Of a stretch of 64,000 nucleotides of DNA, positions 34,115 through 43,476 are shown one piece after another (position 1 is the stretch's first letter; each line of letters starts with the position of its first letter). The notes below the pieces were generated by a model, which saw nothing but the letters and a program-made list of their open reading frames with translations, did not search any database and was not told the origin of the DNA. Source of the DNA: JABDMH01 sp965223165 (GTDB lineage: Bacteria; Bacteroidota; Bacteroidia; Chitinophagales; Saprospiraceae). The position numbers and the translations under genes are program-made. The stretch covers positions 248,001 to 312,000 of the forward strand of contig CBDCVQ010000014.1 of NCBI GenBank assembly GCA_965223165.1, written 5' to 3'.

Positions 34115-35215
34115 CTAGGATTTGCGATAGTCCTCCACGAGTGATTCAAAGAGGATCGACATTTCTCGTATGGTGCGATCAATATGGAAGTTTGCCGCGA
34201 TGTGTTTCTTGGCGGCCGCTCCGTACTGCGCCGTTTTGTCTCTGTCCAGATAGAGCGCGCGCATCGCTTGCGCCAGTGCTGCCGGGTCCTTGCTTGGCAC
34301 GATCCGGCCATTTGTGCCGTCGATGATGAGCCCGGCGTTTCCGGGTATATCGGTCATAATGGGTGCAGTGCCCATGCTCATGGCTTCGATCAACGACTTA
34401 GTGGTGGCTTCCCCTTTGATCGATGGCAGCACAAAAACCTGGCAGGCCGCAAGGATCGAAAGCACATCCTCGCGCCATCCCGTCACGTGTATGCGCGAGG
34501 CCATGGGGCTCTCTTGCAGCAATTTCTTGAGATTGCCCTTGTCCATATCCCGGCCGATCAGGAGTAGATGCAGATCGGGTGTATCCGCCAGCTGATAGGT
34601 CGCCTTGAGCAGATATTTAATGCCTTTAAAGGGTCTGGCATTGGCCATGCAGGCCATGGCAAAGGCCTCGCTGGAGACGCCGAATTCTGTCAGATCGGCA
34701 GGCCTAATATTTTTGTACCAGTCCGGATGATGGCCCTTATTAATGGTGACGGCCTTCTTCTCCTTAAAGAATTTCTGACTGTGGAGGTAGTCTTTGATAG
34801 ACTGAGCGATGCAGACAATTTTGTCGACGCGCGGGTTAAGATATTTAAAGTAGGCGGTGGGGTCGTACCAATTAATGTGCCCGGTGTATCCGCGGTACAG
34901 TATGACCTTCACAGGCAAATCATATGCTGCAAAGATGCCATTAATAATTGCCTTGCTGTTGAAGAGAAAAAATATCTGGTATTCATTTTCCTCGGTGAGC
35001 GATTTTAATTTTCGGATGAATTTTCGATCATATTTTTTCTCCGGATGCCAGTCATGTACCGTGATCCCCGCGTCTCTAAAGCGCTGGTGGTAGGCTGTAT
35101 CGGCAAACGTGATGATGTCCAAAGAAATACCCTTTCTCTTTAGTCCTAGCATCAACTCGGCCTCCGGCCTGACAGCTTGCGTATCCCGGTAGTCGCTTAT
35201 GATCAGTACTCGCAT
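34115..35215 (-). CDS. GT4-family glycosyltransferase
   Basis: A 366-residue GT-B glycosyltransferase of the GT4 type. Landmarks: a Rossmann N-terminal half (MRVLIISDYRDTQAVRPEAELM); the C-terminal donor site VFVLPSIKGEATTKSLIEAMSMGTAPIMTDIPGNAGLIIDG with the conserved Glu/Lys pattern; and LHLLLIGRDMDKGNLKKLL. It would transfer a sugar from an NDP-sugar. There are no membrane segments. It is the last gene of a minus-strand group after glgA, glgC and an ATP-grasp gene, separated from the latter by 93 bp. Confidence 0.9.
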   Translation of the reverse strand: MRVLIISDYRDTQAVRPEAELMLGLKRKGISLDIITFADTAYHQRFRDAGITVHDWHPEKKYDRKFIRKLKSLTEENEYQIFFLFNSKAIINGIFAAYDLPVKVILYRGYTGHINWYDPTAYFKYLNPRVDKIVCIAQSIKDYLHSQKFFKEKKAVTINKGHHPDWYKNIRPADLTEFGVSSEAFAMACMANARPFKGIKYLLKATYQLADTPDLHLLLIGRDMDKGNLKKLLQESPMASRIHVTGWREDVLSILAACQVFVLPSIKGEATTKSLIEAMSMGTAPIMTDIPGNAGLIIDGTNGRIVPSKDPAALAQAMRALYLDRDKTAQYGAAAKKHIAANFHIDRTIREMSILFESLVEDYRKS

Positions 35216-35308
35216 GTTTTCTCCGCCTGGGTTCTAAGGTGGGTTAATTGCTTGGGCTTTTTTTTTGCGAAGGCATTACAGGGTGCACCGGGGGTTGATG
35301 GAAAATAT

Positions 35309-36517
35309 TCAATGTGTAGGGCGATCAGGGGCGGGAGCCGAAGCATGGTACTCGCGGGCAATCCGTTCCGCATATTGGTCTAGCAGGGCCTGGACGCGGC
35401 CACTGTCCTGACTTCTTAGAATAAATCCAATGTGATAATCTTTCTTCATCCGCCAGTAAATTTCCGGATCATCAAAACTTTGGTCATCCGGGTGCTCAAA
35501 TTTGCTCAAAGAGATGATCGCGCCAGCGGTATATTCCTCAGTCGAGGGCAATTGATAGGACTCTCCAAGTAGCTGCCTGGTTTCGAGCATAGCCCACTCT
35601 CGCCAAAGGTTGATGCCGGAGGCTGCCTCCACCATTTCTGCAATATGTGCACCTCCGACGCGCGATGATGTCTCAAGAAAATAGTATTCACCGGAGTCCT
35701 GGGAGCGGATGTACTCAGAATGCGACGCACTGTGCTGCATGCCAAAGACTTGCATGAGCTGCTGATTTAGGATGCGTAGATCTCGATCTTCCGCTGAATC
35801 GGATGGCAGCGTCATCGTACGAAAAATGCCTCCCCCATGGGCTACTTCAAAGGGCGTGTCCAAATACCGGGAGGTTCTGGAAAACACATTGTCCCCACCA
35901 TAAGATAAGGAGTCGACGTGAAACACATCTCCCTGGACAAAGGCTTCGATGAGATGGTGATGCCGAGCATCTCCCAGACGGTCCAGGACGGTCCAAAGAC
36001 TCTGCTTGTCGTCCACTTTGTGGATGCCGGTGGCACTCGCCTCAGACCGGGGTTTGACAAACCAGGGCGGGGAAATGCGGTCCGCAAAGCGATCGATCTG
36101 CTCATCACTGAAGAGCGGCGAAAATGCAGGTACGCGGATGCCGGCTTCTGCCGCCTTCATACGCATGGCCAACTTATCCCTAAAATGGCGAGCCGTGGTC
36201 TGCCCCATACCGGGCAGGCGAAAATGCTCTCGCACCAGGGCTGCTCGCTCGACATCGAAGTCATCGAGGGCAATGACGCGATCAAAGGGTGTGCTACGCA
36301 TCACGTAAGCGAGACCGGCCAGGAGGTGGTCATGATTCCACTGACCCTGCTCGCCTGCTTCCATGTAGTGAATCTCCTCTAGGACGTCGCGAGGCCACGC
36401 TTCATGCTCCAACGCCTTGGAGGTGACGAGATGGACTTTATTGCCGGCCTCCCGGCATGCGCGCAAGAAATCGACGCCCTTGAAATAGCATGATATGCAA
36501 AGAAATCGGCCGGCCAC
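35309..36517 (-). CDS. ATP-grasp enzyme in the glycogen operon
   Basis: A 402-residue ATP-grasp protein of the carbamoyl-phosphate-synthase-like/biotin-carboxylase-like type. Landmarks: an N-terminal pre-ATP-grasp domain (FLCISCYFKGVDFLRACREAGNKVHLVTS); the ATP site RDKLAMRMKAAEAGIRVPAFSP and WFVKPRSEASATGIHKVD; and the metal site SEYIRSQDSGEYYFLETSSRVGGAHI, with the E and N/S positions. It ligates a carboxylate to an amine or similar nucleophile. The gene is tightly linked to glgC (6 bp), which is unusual. The substrate is unknown. It shows no close resemblance to the other ATP-grasp protein encoded at 32891. Confidence 0.82.
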   Translation of the reverse strand: MAGRFLCISCYFKGVDFLRACREAGNKVHLVTSKALEHEAWPRDVLEEIHYMEAGEQGQWNHDHLLAGLAYVMRSTPFDRVIALDDFDVERAALVREHFRLPGMGQTTARHFRDKLAMRMKAAEAGIRVPAFSPLFSDEQIDRFADRISPPWFVKPRSEASATGIHKVDDKQSLWTVLDRLGDARHHHLIEAFVQGDVFHVDSLSYGGDNVFSRTSRYLDTPFEVAHGGGIFRTMTLPSDSAEDRDLRILNQQLMQVFGMQHSASHSEYIRSQDSGEYYFLETSSRVGGAHIAEMVEAASGINLWREWAMLETRQLLGESYQLPSTEEYTAGAIISLSKFEHPDDQSFDDPEIYWRMKKDYHIGFILRSQDSGRVQALLDQYAERIAREYHASAPAPDRPTH

Positions 36518-36523
36518 CTACCT

Positions 36524-37804
36524 CTACGCTTTGTAGCCAATGTGGGTGCCACTCGATATTTCCGATCCTTTTTTCAACACGACGATTCCGTCGACGATGT
36601 TGTGGGTCTCCTCTTCGGCATCCTTCAACGAGCTATGACCAATAATTTTCACATCGTCGGCGATGCGGCAATTCTTGTCGATAATGGCATTTTCAATCTG
36701 GCAATTTGCCCCAATACCCATCTTAATCTCATAGGGCTGTAGCACCATTTTTTCCAGCGTCTCAAAGAAATCATTACCGATGATGATCGAATTAGAAATA
36801 ACGGTACCCTGTCCAATTCTTGATCGAATCCCCACGATACTCCGTTCTATCGCTCCGGCATGGATGATGGATCCTTCTGAGATAATAGACTGTGAGATCT
36901 TGGTGCCCGATATTTTTGCCGGTGCCAGTAGACGCGGTCGGGTGTAAATGATCCGATCATTGTCAAATAAGTTGAACTTTGGAATGTCGTCGGTGAGGGC
37001 AAGGTTGGCCTCGAAATAAGAAGGGATACTCCCTACGTCCTCCCAATATCCGGTGTATTCATAGCTGGCTACGTTGTAGCCGGATTTGATCGCATTGGGG
37101 ATGATTTCCTTGCCAAAGTCGGTGGCCTTGGGGTTGTGATCGAACAGCTCACGTAGCGCCTTCCTCGAGAAGATGTAAATGCCCATGGAGGCCAGATAGT
37201 CCTTGCCCTGGTCATGCAACGCTTGCGAGACGCTGGAGGTCCAGTCATAGAGCACATCCTTGTTGGGCTTTTCAATAAACCGCTCGATAAAGCCATATTC
37301 ATTGACCTTCATAATGCCGAATCCCTGGGCGTCCTTGGCGTTGACCGGTATCGTGGCTATGGTCAAATCTGCATTTTGAGCGATGTGATACTTGGCCATC
37401 TTTTCAAAATCCATTTGATACAGCTGATCACCGGCAAGGATCAAGATATAATCAAAATCATGATTGCGCAGATGGTGTGTGGTCTGTCTGACCGCATCTG
37501 CGGTGCCCTGAAACCAGTTTTGATTACCGGCGGTTTGCTCGGCGGCAAGGATATCGACAAAGCCCCTGGAAAAAAGGTCAAAGTGATAGGTGTTTTTGAT
37601 ATGCTTATTGAGCGAGGCAGAGTTGAACTGGGTCAGTACAAACATGCGTACCACCCCGGAATTAAGACAGTTGGAGATGGGGATGTCAATGAGCCGATAT
37701 TTACCTCCAATGGGTACGGCAGGCTTGGAGCGATCCTTGGTCAGGGGGAAAAGTCGGGTGCCTGCACCACCTCCCAATATGAGGCTGATCATCTTAATTT
37801 TCAT
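36524..37804 (-). CDS. glgC: glucose-1-phosphate adenylyltransferase GlgC
   Basis: A 426-residue ADP-glucose pyrophosphorylase that makes ADP-glucose from glucose-1-phosphate and ATP, the committed step of bacterial glycogen synthesis. The nucleotide-binding GGGAGTRLFPLTKDRSKPAVPIGG and the following RLIDIPISNCLNSG are diagnostic. Others are LILAGDQLYQMDF, the metal-binding Asp region, and FIEKPNKD. A left-handed beta-helix C-terminal domain (repeats such as KISQSIISEGSIIHAGAIERSIVGIRSRIG) is present, as in the family. It lies 32 bp after glgA. Confidence 0.95.
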   Translation of the reverse strand: MKIKMISLILGGGAGTRLFPLTKDRSKPAVPIGGKYRLIDIPISNCLNSGVVRMFVLTQFNSASLNKHIKNTYHFDLFSRGFVDILAAEQTAGNQNWFQGTADAVRQTTHHLRNHDFDYILILAGDQLYQMDFEKMAKYHIAQNADLTIATIPVNAKDAQGFGIMKVNEYGFIERFIEKPNKDVLYDWTSSVSQALHDQGKDYLASMGIYIFSRKALRELFDHNPKATDFGKEIIPNAIKSGYNVASYEYTGYWEDVGSIPSYFEANLALTDDIPKFNLFDNDRIIYTRPRLLAPAKISGTKISQSIISEGSIIHAGAIERSIVGIRSRIGQGTVISNSIIIGNDFFETLEKMVLQPYEIKMGIGANCQIENAIIDKNCRIADDVKIIGHSSLKDAEEETHNIVDGIVVLKKGSEISSGTHIGYKA

Positions 37805-37836
37805 ACGTTAATTTTTAATTTCATGTCAGATCGAGC

Positions 37837-39279
37837 TTACGATAAAATAGAATGATAGACTTCAATGTAGGTGCTGGCAGATTTTTCCCACGAATAATCT
37901 AGGGACATATTATTGGTAATAACAGCTTCGAAGACCTTGCGGTTGTCATACAGGCCCACGGCGCGATTGAAGGCATGCCATACATCGGCCAGCGAGGCGT
38001 AATTAAACATGATGCCGCTGCCCTTAGGGTCACCAATGTCTACCACACTATCATTTAGCCCACCGGTGCGGCGCACGATCGGTACCGCTCCGTACCGCAT
38101 CGCATACATCTGATTCAGCCCGCAAGGCTCGACACGCGAGGGCATAAAGAGATAGTCCGTACCGGCATAGATCTGGTGTGCAAGTGCCTCATTGTATCCG
38201 ATGTACGTATTATATCTTCCGGCAAACATGGCCCGCATATCATTGAGGGCGTTCTGCAATGCTACATCTCCCGACCCCAAAATCAGAATATTGGCGGCGA
38301 GGCCGTTACTCAAGGTGTCGTACACCACCTGGGGCAGTAGATCCGCCCCTTTTTCGATCGCAAAGCGGCCGATGAAAGAGATTAGGGGGAGTTGCTTATC
38401 CAAGCCAAATTGTTCGATCAGCGGAGCTTTGTTTTTCCGCTTGTAGTATGGCACACTCTTCTTCAGTTGATATGCCAGTGATGCGTCTGTCTTGGGATCC
38501 CAAACGGCAGTATCGATGCCGTTGAGAATGCCGATCGACTTTTGCCACTCCTGCCGTAGCAAGGTCTCCAACCCATTTGAGTTTTCACGCAGTTCTTCCA
38601 AATACGCCCGCGACACGGTCGTCACCCGGTCGGCACATTTGATACCCGTAGCCAGGGGGTTGACCACCCCATCCCACTCCAGTAGGCCGCCGTGATGGCT
38701 CTCATAGTAGGGCAGTAGATATTGCTTATCCCAGCTGAAGGAACCGTGATATCTCCCATTGTGGATGGTGAACGCGGTGGGGATATGCTGAAGGGCTTGA
38801 AATTCAGGGCAGCAGCGGATCATAAAGGGGGCCAAGCCCGTGTGGTGATCGTGACAGTGGATCAGATCCGGCTTGGTCTCACGCTGCACCAACCAATCCA
38901 GCACACACCGTTGAAAGCAGATGAAACGCTCCGCCTCGTCCTGGTAGAAGTTGCCCTCGGGATCAGCATACACGCCCGGCCGGTCAAACTTCCAGGGAAT
39001 ATCGATGGCGTAGAGTCGGAAGCCCAGTACGTCCGGGGGTATACTCTCGATCGTGTAAGGCTGATCGTAATAGCCGATATACACGGAGCCTTTCATCTCC
39101 TCCTGCCAATCCTGCCCAGTGATCCATGGCAGGAGATACTTGGGGATGATCACGTCCGATTGCAGTCCCGATTTGTTGAGATATTTGGGCAGGGCACCCA
39201 CCACATCGGCGAGTCCTCCCGACTTGGCTGCGGGATAACACTCAGCGCTGATGTGCAACACCTGGATAGGGTCCGCCAT
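37837..39279 (-). CDS. glgA: glycogen/starch synthase GlgA
   Basis: A 480-residue GT5 glucosyltransferase that extends alpha-1,4-glucan from ADP-glucose. The ATG ending at 39279 is chosen because VLHISAECYPAAKSGGLADVVGALPKYL, the GT5 ADP-glucose-binding opening (KxGGL), follows directly; the frame extends 23 codons upstream without similarity. The C-terminal donor site reads FMPSRVEPCGLNQMYAMRYGAVPIVRRTGGLNDSV, with the catalytic Glu in the ExxxxxxxE-type motif. First gene of the glycogen operon. Confidence 0.95.
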   Translation of the reverse strand: MADPIQVLHISAECYPAAKSGGLADVVGALPKYLNKSGLQSDVIIPKYLLPWITGQDWQEEMKGSVYIGYYDQPYTIESIPPDVLGFRLYAIDIPWKFDRPGVYADPEGNFYQDEAERFICFQRCVLDWLVQRETKPDLIHCHDHHTGLAPFMIRCCPEFQALQHIPTAFTIHNGRYHGSFSWDKQYLLPYYESHHGGLLEWDGVVNPLATGIKCADRVTTVSRAYLEELRENSNGLETLLRQEWQKSIGILNGIDTAVWDPKTDASLAYQLKKSVPYYKRKNKAPLIEQFGLDKQLPLISFIGRFAIEKGADLLPQVVYDTLSNGLAANILILGSGDVALQNALNDMRAMFAGRYNTYIGYNEALAHQIYAGTDYLFMPSRVEPCGLNQMYAMRYGAVPIVRRTGGLNDSVVDIGDPKGSGIMFNYASLADVWHAFNRAVGLYDNRKVFEAVITNNMSLDYSWEKSASTYIEVYHSILS

Positions 39280-39536
39280 GAGAAGACTCTTTTGTTTGCA
39301 TAATTTACAAAAAGGATTGAGAGTGCCGAGTTGGGTCTGATACCACATGTGAATGATAAATTATGGCTCACGTGACATCCATTCGAGATCAGCCTGCTTC
39401 CCAGTGATGATCCGCACCCTAGTAGAGTTATGGCACAGGACTCAGCGTAATTTTCCTGCCATACGTCCAAGGCAAATGAGCCAATGGCAGGGCACTTCTA
39501 CCATGTAAGATGGCTATTTAGTTGATGCATGACTCA

Positions 39537-39544
39537 TACGTTTG
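39537..39544 (+). promoter_or_regulatory. -7 promoter element before the beta-helix lipoprotein
   Basis: TACGTTTG fits TAnnTTTG and lies 61 bp before the start codon. The nearest TTG (39522-39524) is only 12 bp away, which is too short, so the match is partial. Confidence 0.3.
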
Positions 39545-39605
39545 GTACGTCGGACCACTCGGCCAGTACTTGCCCATGTGACCGAATTCGTGTAGTTTCA
39601 CGCAC

Positions 39606-40847
39606 ATGGATAACAAGATCATCGCAGTGACATTGGCACTGGGCCTTTGGGCATGCCAGTCGTCAACTACGGGCACCGCATCCAAGGGAGACCCGGACTT
39701 TGCCAAGAAAATTCAAGAGCAATTGATCATGGCAGATAGTGGTGCTGTGATCACCATCCCCGAAGGCACCTATGCATTTGAACGGTCCCTCTCGCTAGAT
39801 GGTATTGATGGGGTCACCATTCGGGGTGCAGGCATGAAAAAGACCATCCTTGACTTTTCTAATCAAATCGACGGGGCCGAGGGACTGCTGATCAAAGCCA
39901 ACGATATCACCCTGGAAGGATTCTCCGTGCGAGATTCCAAGGGAGATGCCATCAAGATCCAGGATGCCGTGAATGTGGTCCTGCGGGATCTCGAAACCAC
40001 CTGGACCAACGGAGCCAAAGAGACCAACGGCGGTTACGGACTATATCCGGTGGCTTGTACGAATGTGCTGATGGAAAAGTGTGAGGCCTCGTACGCCTCG
40101 GATGCCGGCATCTACGTGGGCCAATCAAACCAGGTGATCATCCGTGACAATCTGGCCCATCACAATGTGGCAGGGATCGAGATTGAAAACAGCCGCGACG
40201 TAGAGGCCTATAACAATGTGGCAGAGGACAACACGGGAGGTCTACTCATCTTTGATATGCCCGGGCTACCACAAGCCAACGGTCATCGGGTCAAAGTCTA
40301 TCAGAATGTTTGCCGCAACAACAATCACAAGAACTTTGCTCCCGAAGGCGGAGTGGTGGCCACATTACCTCCCGGCACGGGCATGCTGATCATGGCACAC
40401 AAGGACATTGAGGTATACGAAAATCAGGTGCTGGGCTACAAGACCATGGGCCTGGGAGTGATCAGTTGGTTTTTTACCGAGCGTCCATTTGATACCGACA
40501 ATGGATTTGACCCCTACACCGGCGATGTATACGTGCATGACAATGTTTTTGAAAGAAAGCGAGCAATCCCTGACGTGAGCAAGGAATTTGGAAAGATGGT
40601 CAATGCGCTCTTCCCCGGTAGGCCTCAGGATATCATCGTGGACGGTATCGTCGATCCCGAAGGTGATCGATCCAGGTACCTATGTCTGCAGAACAATGGC
40701 GAAGATCTACGTTTTGCCAATTTGAATGCCGAAGATGCCGGTGGCCTGTCCGACCTGCGCAAGTCACTGGATCGTGATATGGAGCGATTTGATTGCCACC
40801 TTCCTGAAATAATGATTGACCCCGGTGAGGCAGCATCTTCTGATTAG
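39606..40847 (+). CDS. parallel beta-helix lipoprotein (TIGR03805-type)
   Basis: A 413-residue lipoprotein (lipobox ALGLWAC at the N-terminus). The body is a right-handed parallel beta-helix: successive turns such as ANDITLEGFSVRDSKGDAIKIQDAVNVVLRDL and NQVIIRDNLAHHNVAGIEIENSRDVEAYNNVAEDNTGG are typical of pectate-lyase-like or copper-protein NosD-like folds. It begins ITIPEGTYAFERSLSLDGIDGVTIRGAG. In other bacteria this family is found next to a diheme cytochrome, as here 4 bp downstream. The ligand or substrate is unknown; no lyase active-site motif was noticed. Confidence 0.85.
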   Translation: MDNKIIAVTLALGLWACQSSTTGTASKGDPDFAKKIQEQLIMADSGAVITIPEGTYAFERSLSLDGIDGVTIRGAGMKKTILDFSNQIDGAEGLLIKANDITLEGFSVRDSKGDAIKIQDAVNVVLRDLETTWTNGAKETNGGYGLYPVACTNVLMEKCEASYASDAGIYVGQSNQVIIRDNLAHHNVAGIEIENSRDVEAYNNVAEDNTGGLLIFDMPGLPQANGHRVKVYQNVCRNNNHKNFAPEGGVVATLPPGTGMLIMAHKDIEVYENQVLGYKTMGLGVISWFFTERPFDTDNGFDPYTGDVYVHDNVFERKRAIPDVSKEFGKMVNALFPGRPQDIIVDGIVDPEGDRSRYLCLQNNGEDLRFANLNAEDAGGLSDLRKSLDRDMERFDCHLPEIMIDPGEAASSD

Positions 40848-40851
40848 ATTA

Positions 40852-41919
40852 ATGAGTGTATGGGTCTTGGGTTTTTGCCTGATCTGCCTCTGCTGCCGAC
40901 AGACCCAAAAGGCGGTGCAACTGGATGTCGATGCGCCTGCCTTTGAGCGGCTCTCTGAGTACGCCTTTTTTCGGGGTAGCATGAAGGACCTGGAGCCAAA
41001 TGATCGGGTTTTGCCTTTTGCGCCCATTACCCCACTGTTTACGGATTATGCGCAGAAGAGTCGCTTCGTCTGGATGCCAGAGGGGGCCACTGCCGTCATC
41101 GATGATATTGAGGTCTTTGATTTTCCGGTCGGGGCCGTCCTAATAAAGAACTTCTTTTACGACTTGGATGAATCTGACCCGGCGGCGGGCTGTAGGGTCA
41201 TGGAGACCCGACTACTGGTAAAGCGGGCCGAAGGATGGGATCCGCTGGCTTATGTCTGGAATGATGAGCAGACCGAGGCCTTTCTCGAAATCGCCGGAGA
41301 CGTGCAGCAGATCTCCTTTACCAACGCTGCTGCCGAGACCATCGACATTCGATATGTCGTGCCCAACAAAAACCAATGCAAGGGCTGTCACGAGTACAAG
41401 AAGGAACTGACCCCCATTGGCCCCAAAACCAGAAATCTCAACTTTGTCTATGATTTTGCCGATGGCCCAGCCAATCAATTGGCCAAGTGGTCTGAGATGG
41501 GCTACTTGCATGGCTATGATCAGGCACAGTCCTATCCTGCACTGGTCGATTGGACGGATGCATCGGCCGATCTCAGTGATCGAGCTTTGGCCTACCTCGA
41601 GATCAACTGTGGCAGTTGCCACAATCCCGATGGACCCGCCCACGTGTCGGGATTGACCCTGACCACACTGGAGGACAACGCGTCCCGGCTGGGTGTCTGC
41701 AAGGGACCAGTATCAGCCGGCAAGGGATCGGGCGGACGTGCCTATGATATCGTACCCGGTGATCCCGATGGATCGATTACGATCTATCGGATGGAGTCCA
41801 CCGATCCGGGAGCGATGATGCCGGAACTGGGTAGAACCCTGGTCCATCGCGAAGGGGTGGCCCTGATTCGCCAGTGGATCAGCAGCCTGGAGGGAGACTG
41901 TGCGGCCAGCGCCCTATAG
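40852..41919 (+). CDS. diheme c-type cytochrome lipoprotein (SO_2930 family)
   Basis: A 355-residue lipoprotein (LICLCC lipobox) with two heme-binding motifs, CKGCH in PNKNQCKGCHEYKKELTPIG and CGSCH in EINCGSCHNPDGPAHVSG. The N-terminal RLSEYAFFRGSMKDLEPNDRVLPFAPITPLFTDYA belongs to the uncharacterised family known as SO_2930 or TIGR03806. The ATG at 40852 is preferred: it gives the lipoprotein signal and sits 4 bp after the beta-helix stop. An electron-transfer role in the periplasm with the beta-helix partner is likely. Its last 6 bp overlap the convergent leucyl aminopeptidase gene. Confidence 0.88.
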   Translation: MSVWVLGFCLICLCCRQTQKAVQLDVDAPAFERLSEYAFFRGSMKDLEPNDRVLPFAPITPLFTDYAQKSRFVWMPEGATAVIDDIEVFDFPVGAVLIKNFFYDLDESDPAAGCRVMETRLLVKRAEGWDPLAYVWNDEQTEAFLEIAGDVQQISFTNAAAETIDIRYVVPNKNQCKGCHEYKKELTPIGPKTRNLNFVYDFADGPANQLAKWSEMGYLHGYDQAQSYPALVDWTDASADLSDRALAYLEINCGSCHNPDGPAHVSGLTLTTLEDNASRLGVCKGPVSAGKGSGGRAYDIVPGDPDGSITIYRMESTDPGAMMPELGRTLVHREGVALIRQWISSLEGDCAASAL

Positions 41920-43374
41920 TAGCAGGTGATCCTTAATGTATCTCGTCAGGAGCTGAACTCCATAGCCAGTTGCGGCCTTGCTCTTGCTATACTTGGTCTC
42001 ACCAAAGGCGACTCCGGCAATATCAAGGTGTGCCCACGAAGGGTGATCTCCTATAAATGCTTGGAGAAAAGCAGCCGCGGTGATCGCACCCGCTACCGGT
42101 CGGGTAGGCAGATTCTTGATATCTGCGATGTCTGAGTCCATCTCCTCACGGTGTTCTTGCCACAGGGGCAGTTGCCATACCCGTTCGCCACTCTGCAGTC
42201 CGCTCGACACCAGGTCATCTGCCAGCTCCTCGTCGTTGGACATGAGGCCGGCACAGACGGAGCCAAAAGTAGCTACACAACTGCCGGTGAGCGTGGCAAG
42301 ATCAATCACATGGTCGACCTCATGATGCTTAGCAAGGTAGGCCAGGGCGTCGGCCAAGATCAACCGGCCCTCAGCGTCGGTATTTAGTACCTCAATGGTC
42401 TTGCCGCTGTAGGATCCAATGACGTCACCGGGCTTGATGGCAGTGGCATCCACACAATTGTCCGTGACAGGCACGACGGCGACTAAGTTGACGGGCCATT
42501 GCAACTGAGCAACCGCCGCCATCGTACCCAGCACCGCTGCCGCGCCTCCCATGTCAGACTTCATGTAGTGCATATTGTTGGAGGGCTTGATGGACAAGCC
42601 GCCGGTGTCAAAGGTCACTCCCTTGCCTACCAGACCCAAGGTCTTGGCCTTGCGGCTCCTGCTCCCCTGATACGTGGCGATGATAAAGATGGGGTCCCAC
42701 TCACTTCCTCGATTGACGGCCAACAAAGCGTCCAACCCCTTTCGTTCAATCTGCTTTTTCTGGAGGATCTTGACGCTAAATCCGTGCTTTTCCGACATGC
42801 TCCGGGTCCACGCTTCCAGATAGGGCGGATTTGCTTTGTTGCCCGGAGCATTGACCAAGTCCATGATATTCTTCTGGTGCTGGGTGATCACCTGCGCCTC
42901 TAAAAATGACTCTCGGGTCCGTTTTCGCTCGATATTGTCCACGATCAGTCGCACCGCACCATTATGGGCCAATGGGTGCGGCTTTTGTCTCTCCTTCTTA
43001 TAGAGGGCCAGATCATACGTCGCCAATTCTAAGCCTTGGGCGACACCGACGACCTGGTCTGCCACTTCCGGATCGCGAAGGTCTATCTGAATTTTGCTGG
43101 AGAAAATCGAAGCGTGATCCACGGCGAGCTTTAGCCAGGGATTTGACCATGGCTTGGCCTTGGCGATGTTAAACAGCACTAAGTGACTGGCCTGTCCCTT
43201 GGCCATCCGGCTAAGGACGAAGACCTCGTCTTCGGAGGATGTAAAAAAGGAGGCGATGTCCTTTCGATAGGTAGCGCTGTAAAGCTTCAGCACGTCCTTA
43301 CTGCACTTATCGTGATAAGGCAGAATCGTGAGCGGAATGCTAGGATTAGGTGCATTGGAAACGGTTACTTTCAT
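41914..43374 (-). CDS. leucyl aminopeptidase (M17)
   Basis: A 486-residue M17 metallo-aminopeptidase, cytoplasmic, removing N-terminal residues from peptides. The signature NTDAEGRLILADAL and the metal-ligand stretches VGKGVTFDTGGLSIKPS and MKSDMGGAAAVLG are all intact. The N-terminal half (about 1-170) is the usual macro-like domain. The start at 43374 (MKVTVSNAPN) is chosen over one 30 bp upstream with an atypical Cys/Arg-rich leader. Length and motifs are normal. Confidence 0.93.
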   Translation of the reverse strand: MKVTVSNAPNPSIPLTILPYHDKCSKDVLKLYSATYRKDIASFFTSSEDEVFVLSRMAKGQASHLVLFNIAKAKPWSNPWLKLAVDHASIFSSKIQIDLRDPEVADQVVGVAQGLELATYDLALYKKERQKPHPLAHNGAVRLIVDNIERKRTRESFLEAQVITQHQKNIMDLVNAPGNKANPPYLEAWTRSMSEKHGFSVKILQKKQIERKGLDALLAVNRGSEWDPIFIIATYQGSRSRKAKTLGLVGKGVTFDTGGLSIKPSNNMHYMKSDMGGAAAVLGTMAAVAQLQWPVNLVAVVPVTDNCVDATAIKPGDVIGSYSGKTIEVLNTDAEGRLILADALAYLAKHHEVDHVIDLATLTGSCVATFGSVCAGLMSNDEELADDLVSSGLQSGERVWQLPLWQEHREEMDSDIADIKNLPTRPVAGAITAAAFLQAFIGDHPSWAHLDIAGVAFGETKYSKSKAATGYGVQLLTRYIKDHLLL

Positions 43375-43476
43375 TCGTCTTCTTTCATGTGGGCAACACC
43401 TCAAGCGAAAGTGCTTCCCCGGTTGGTTGTGATTATTATTATGTCAATGGATTGGTATCAAAGAATTTCTTGTCGA

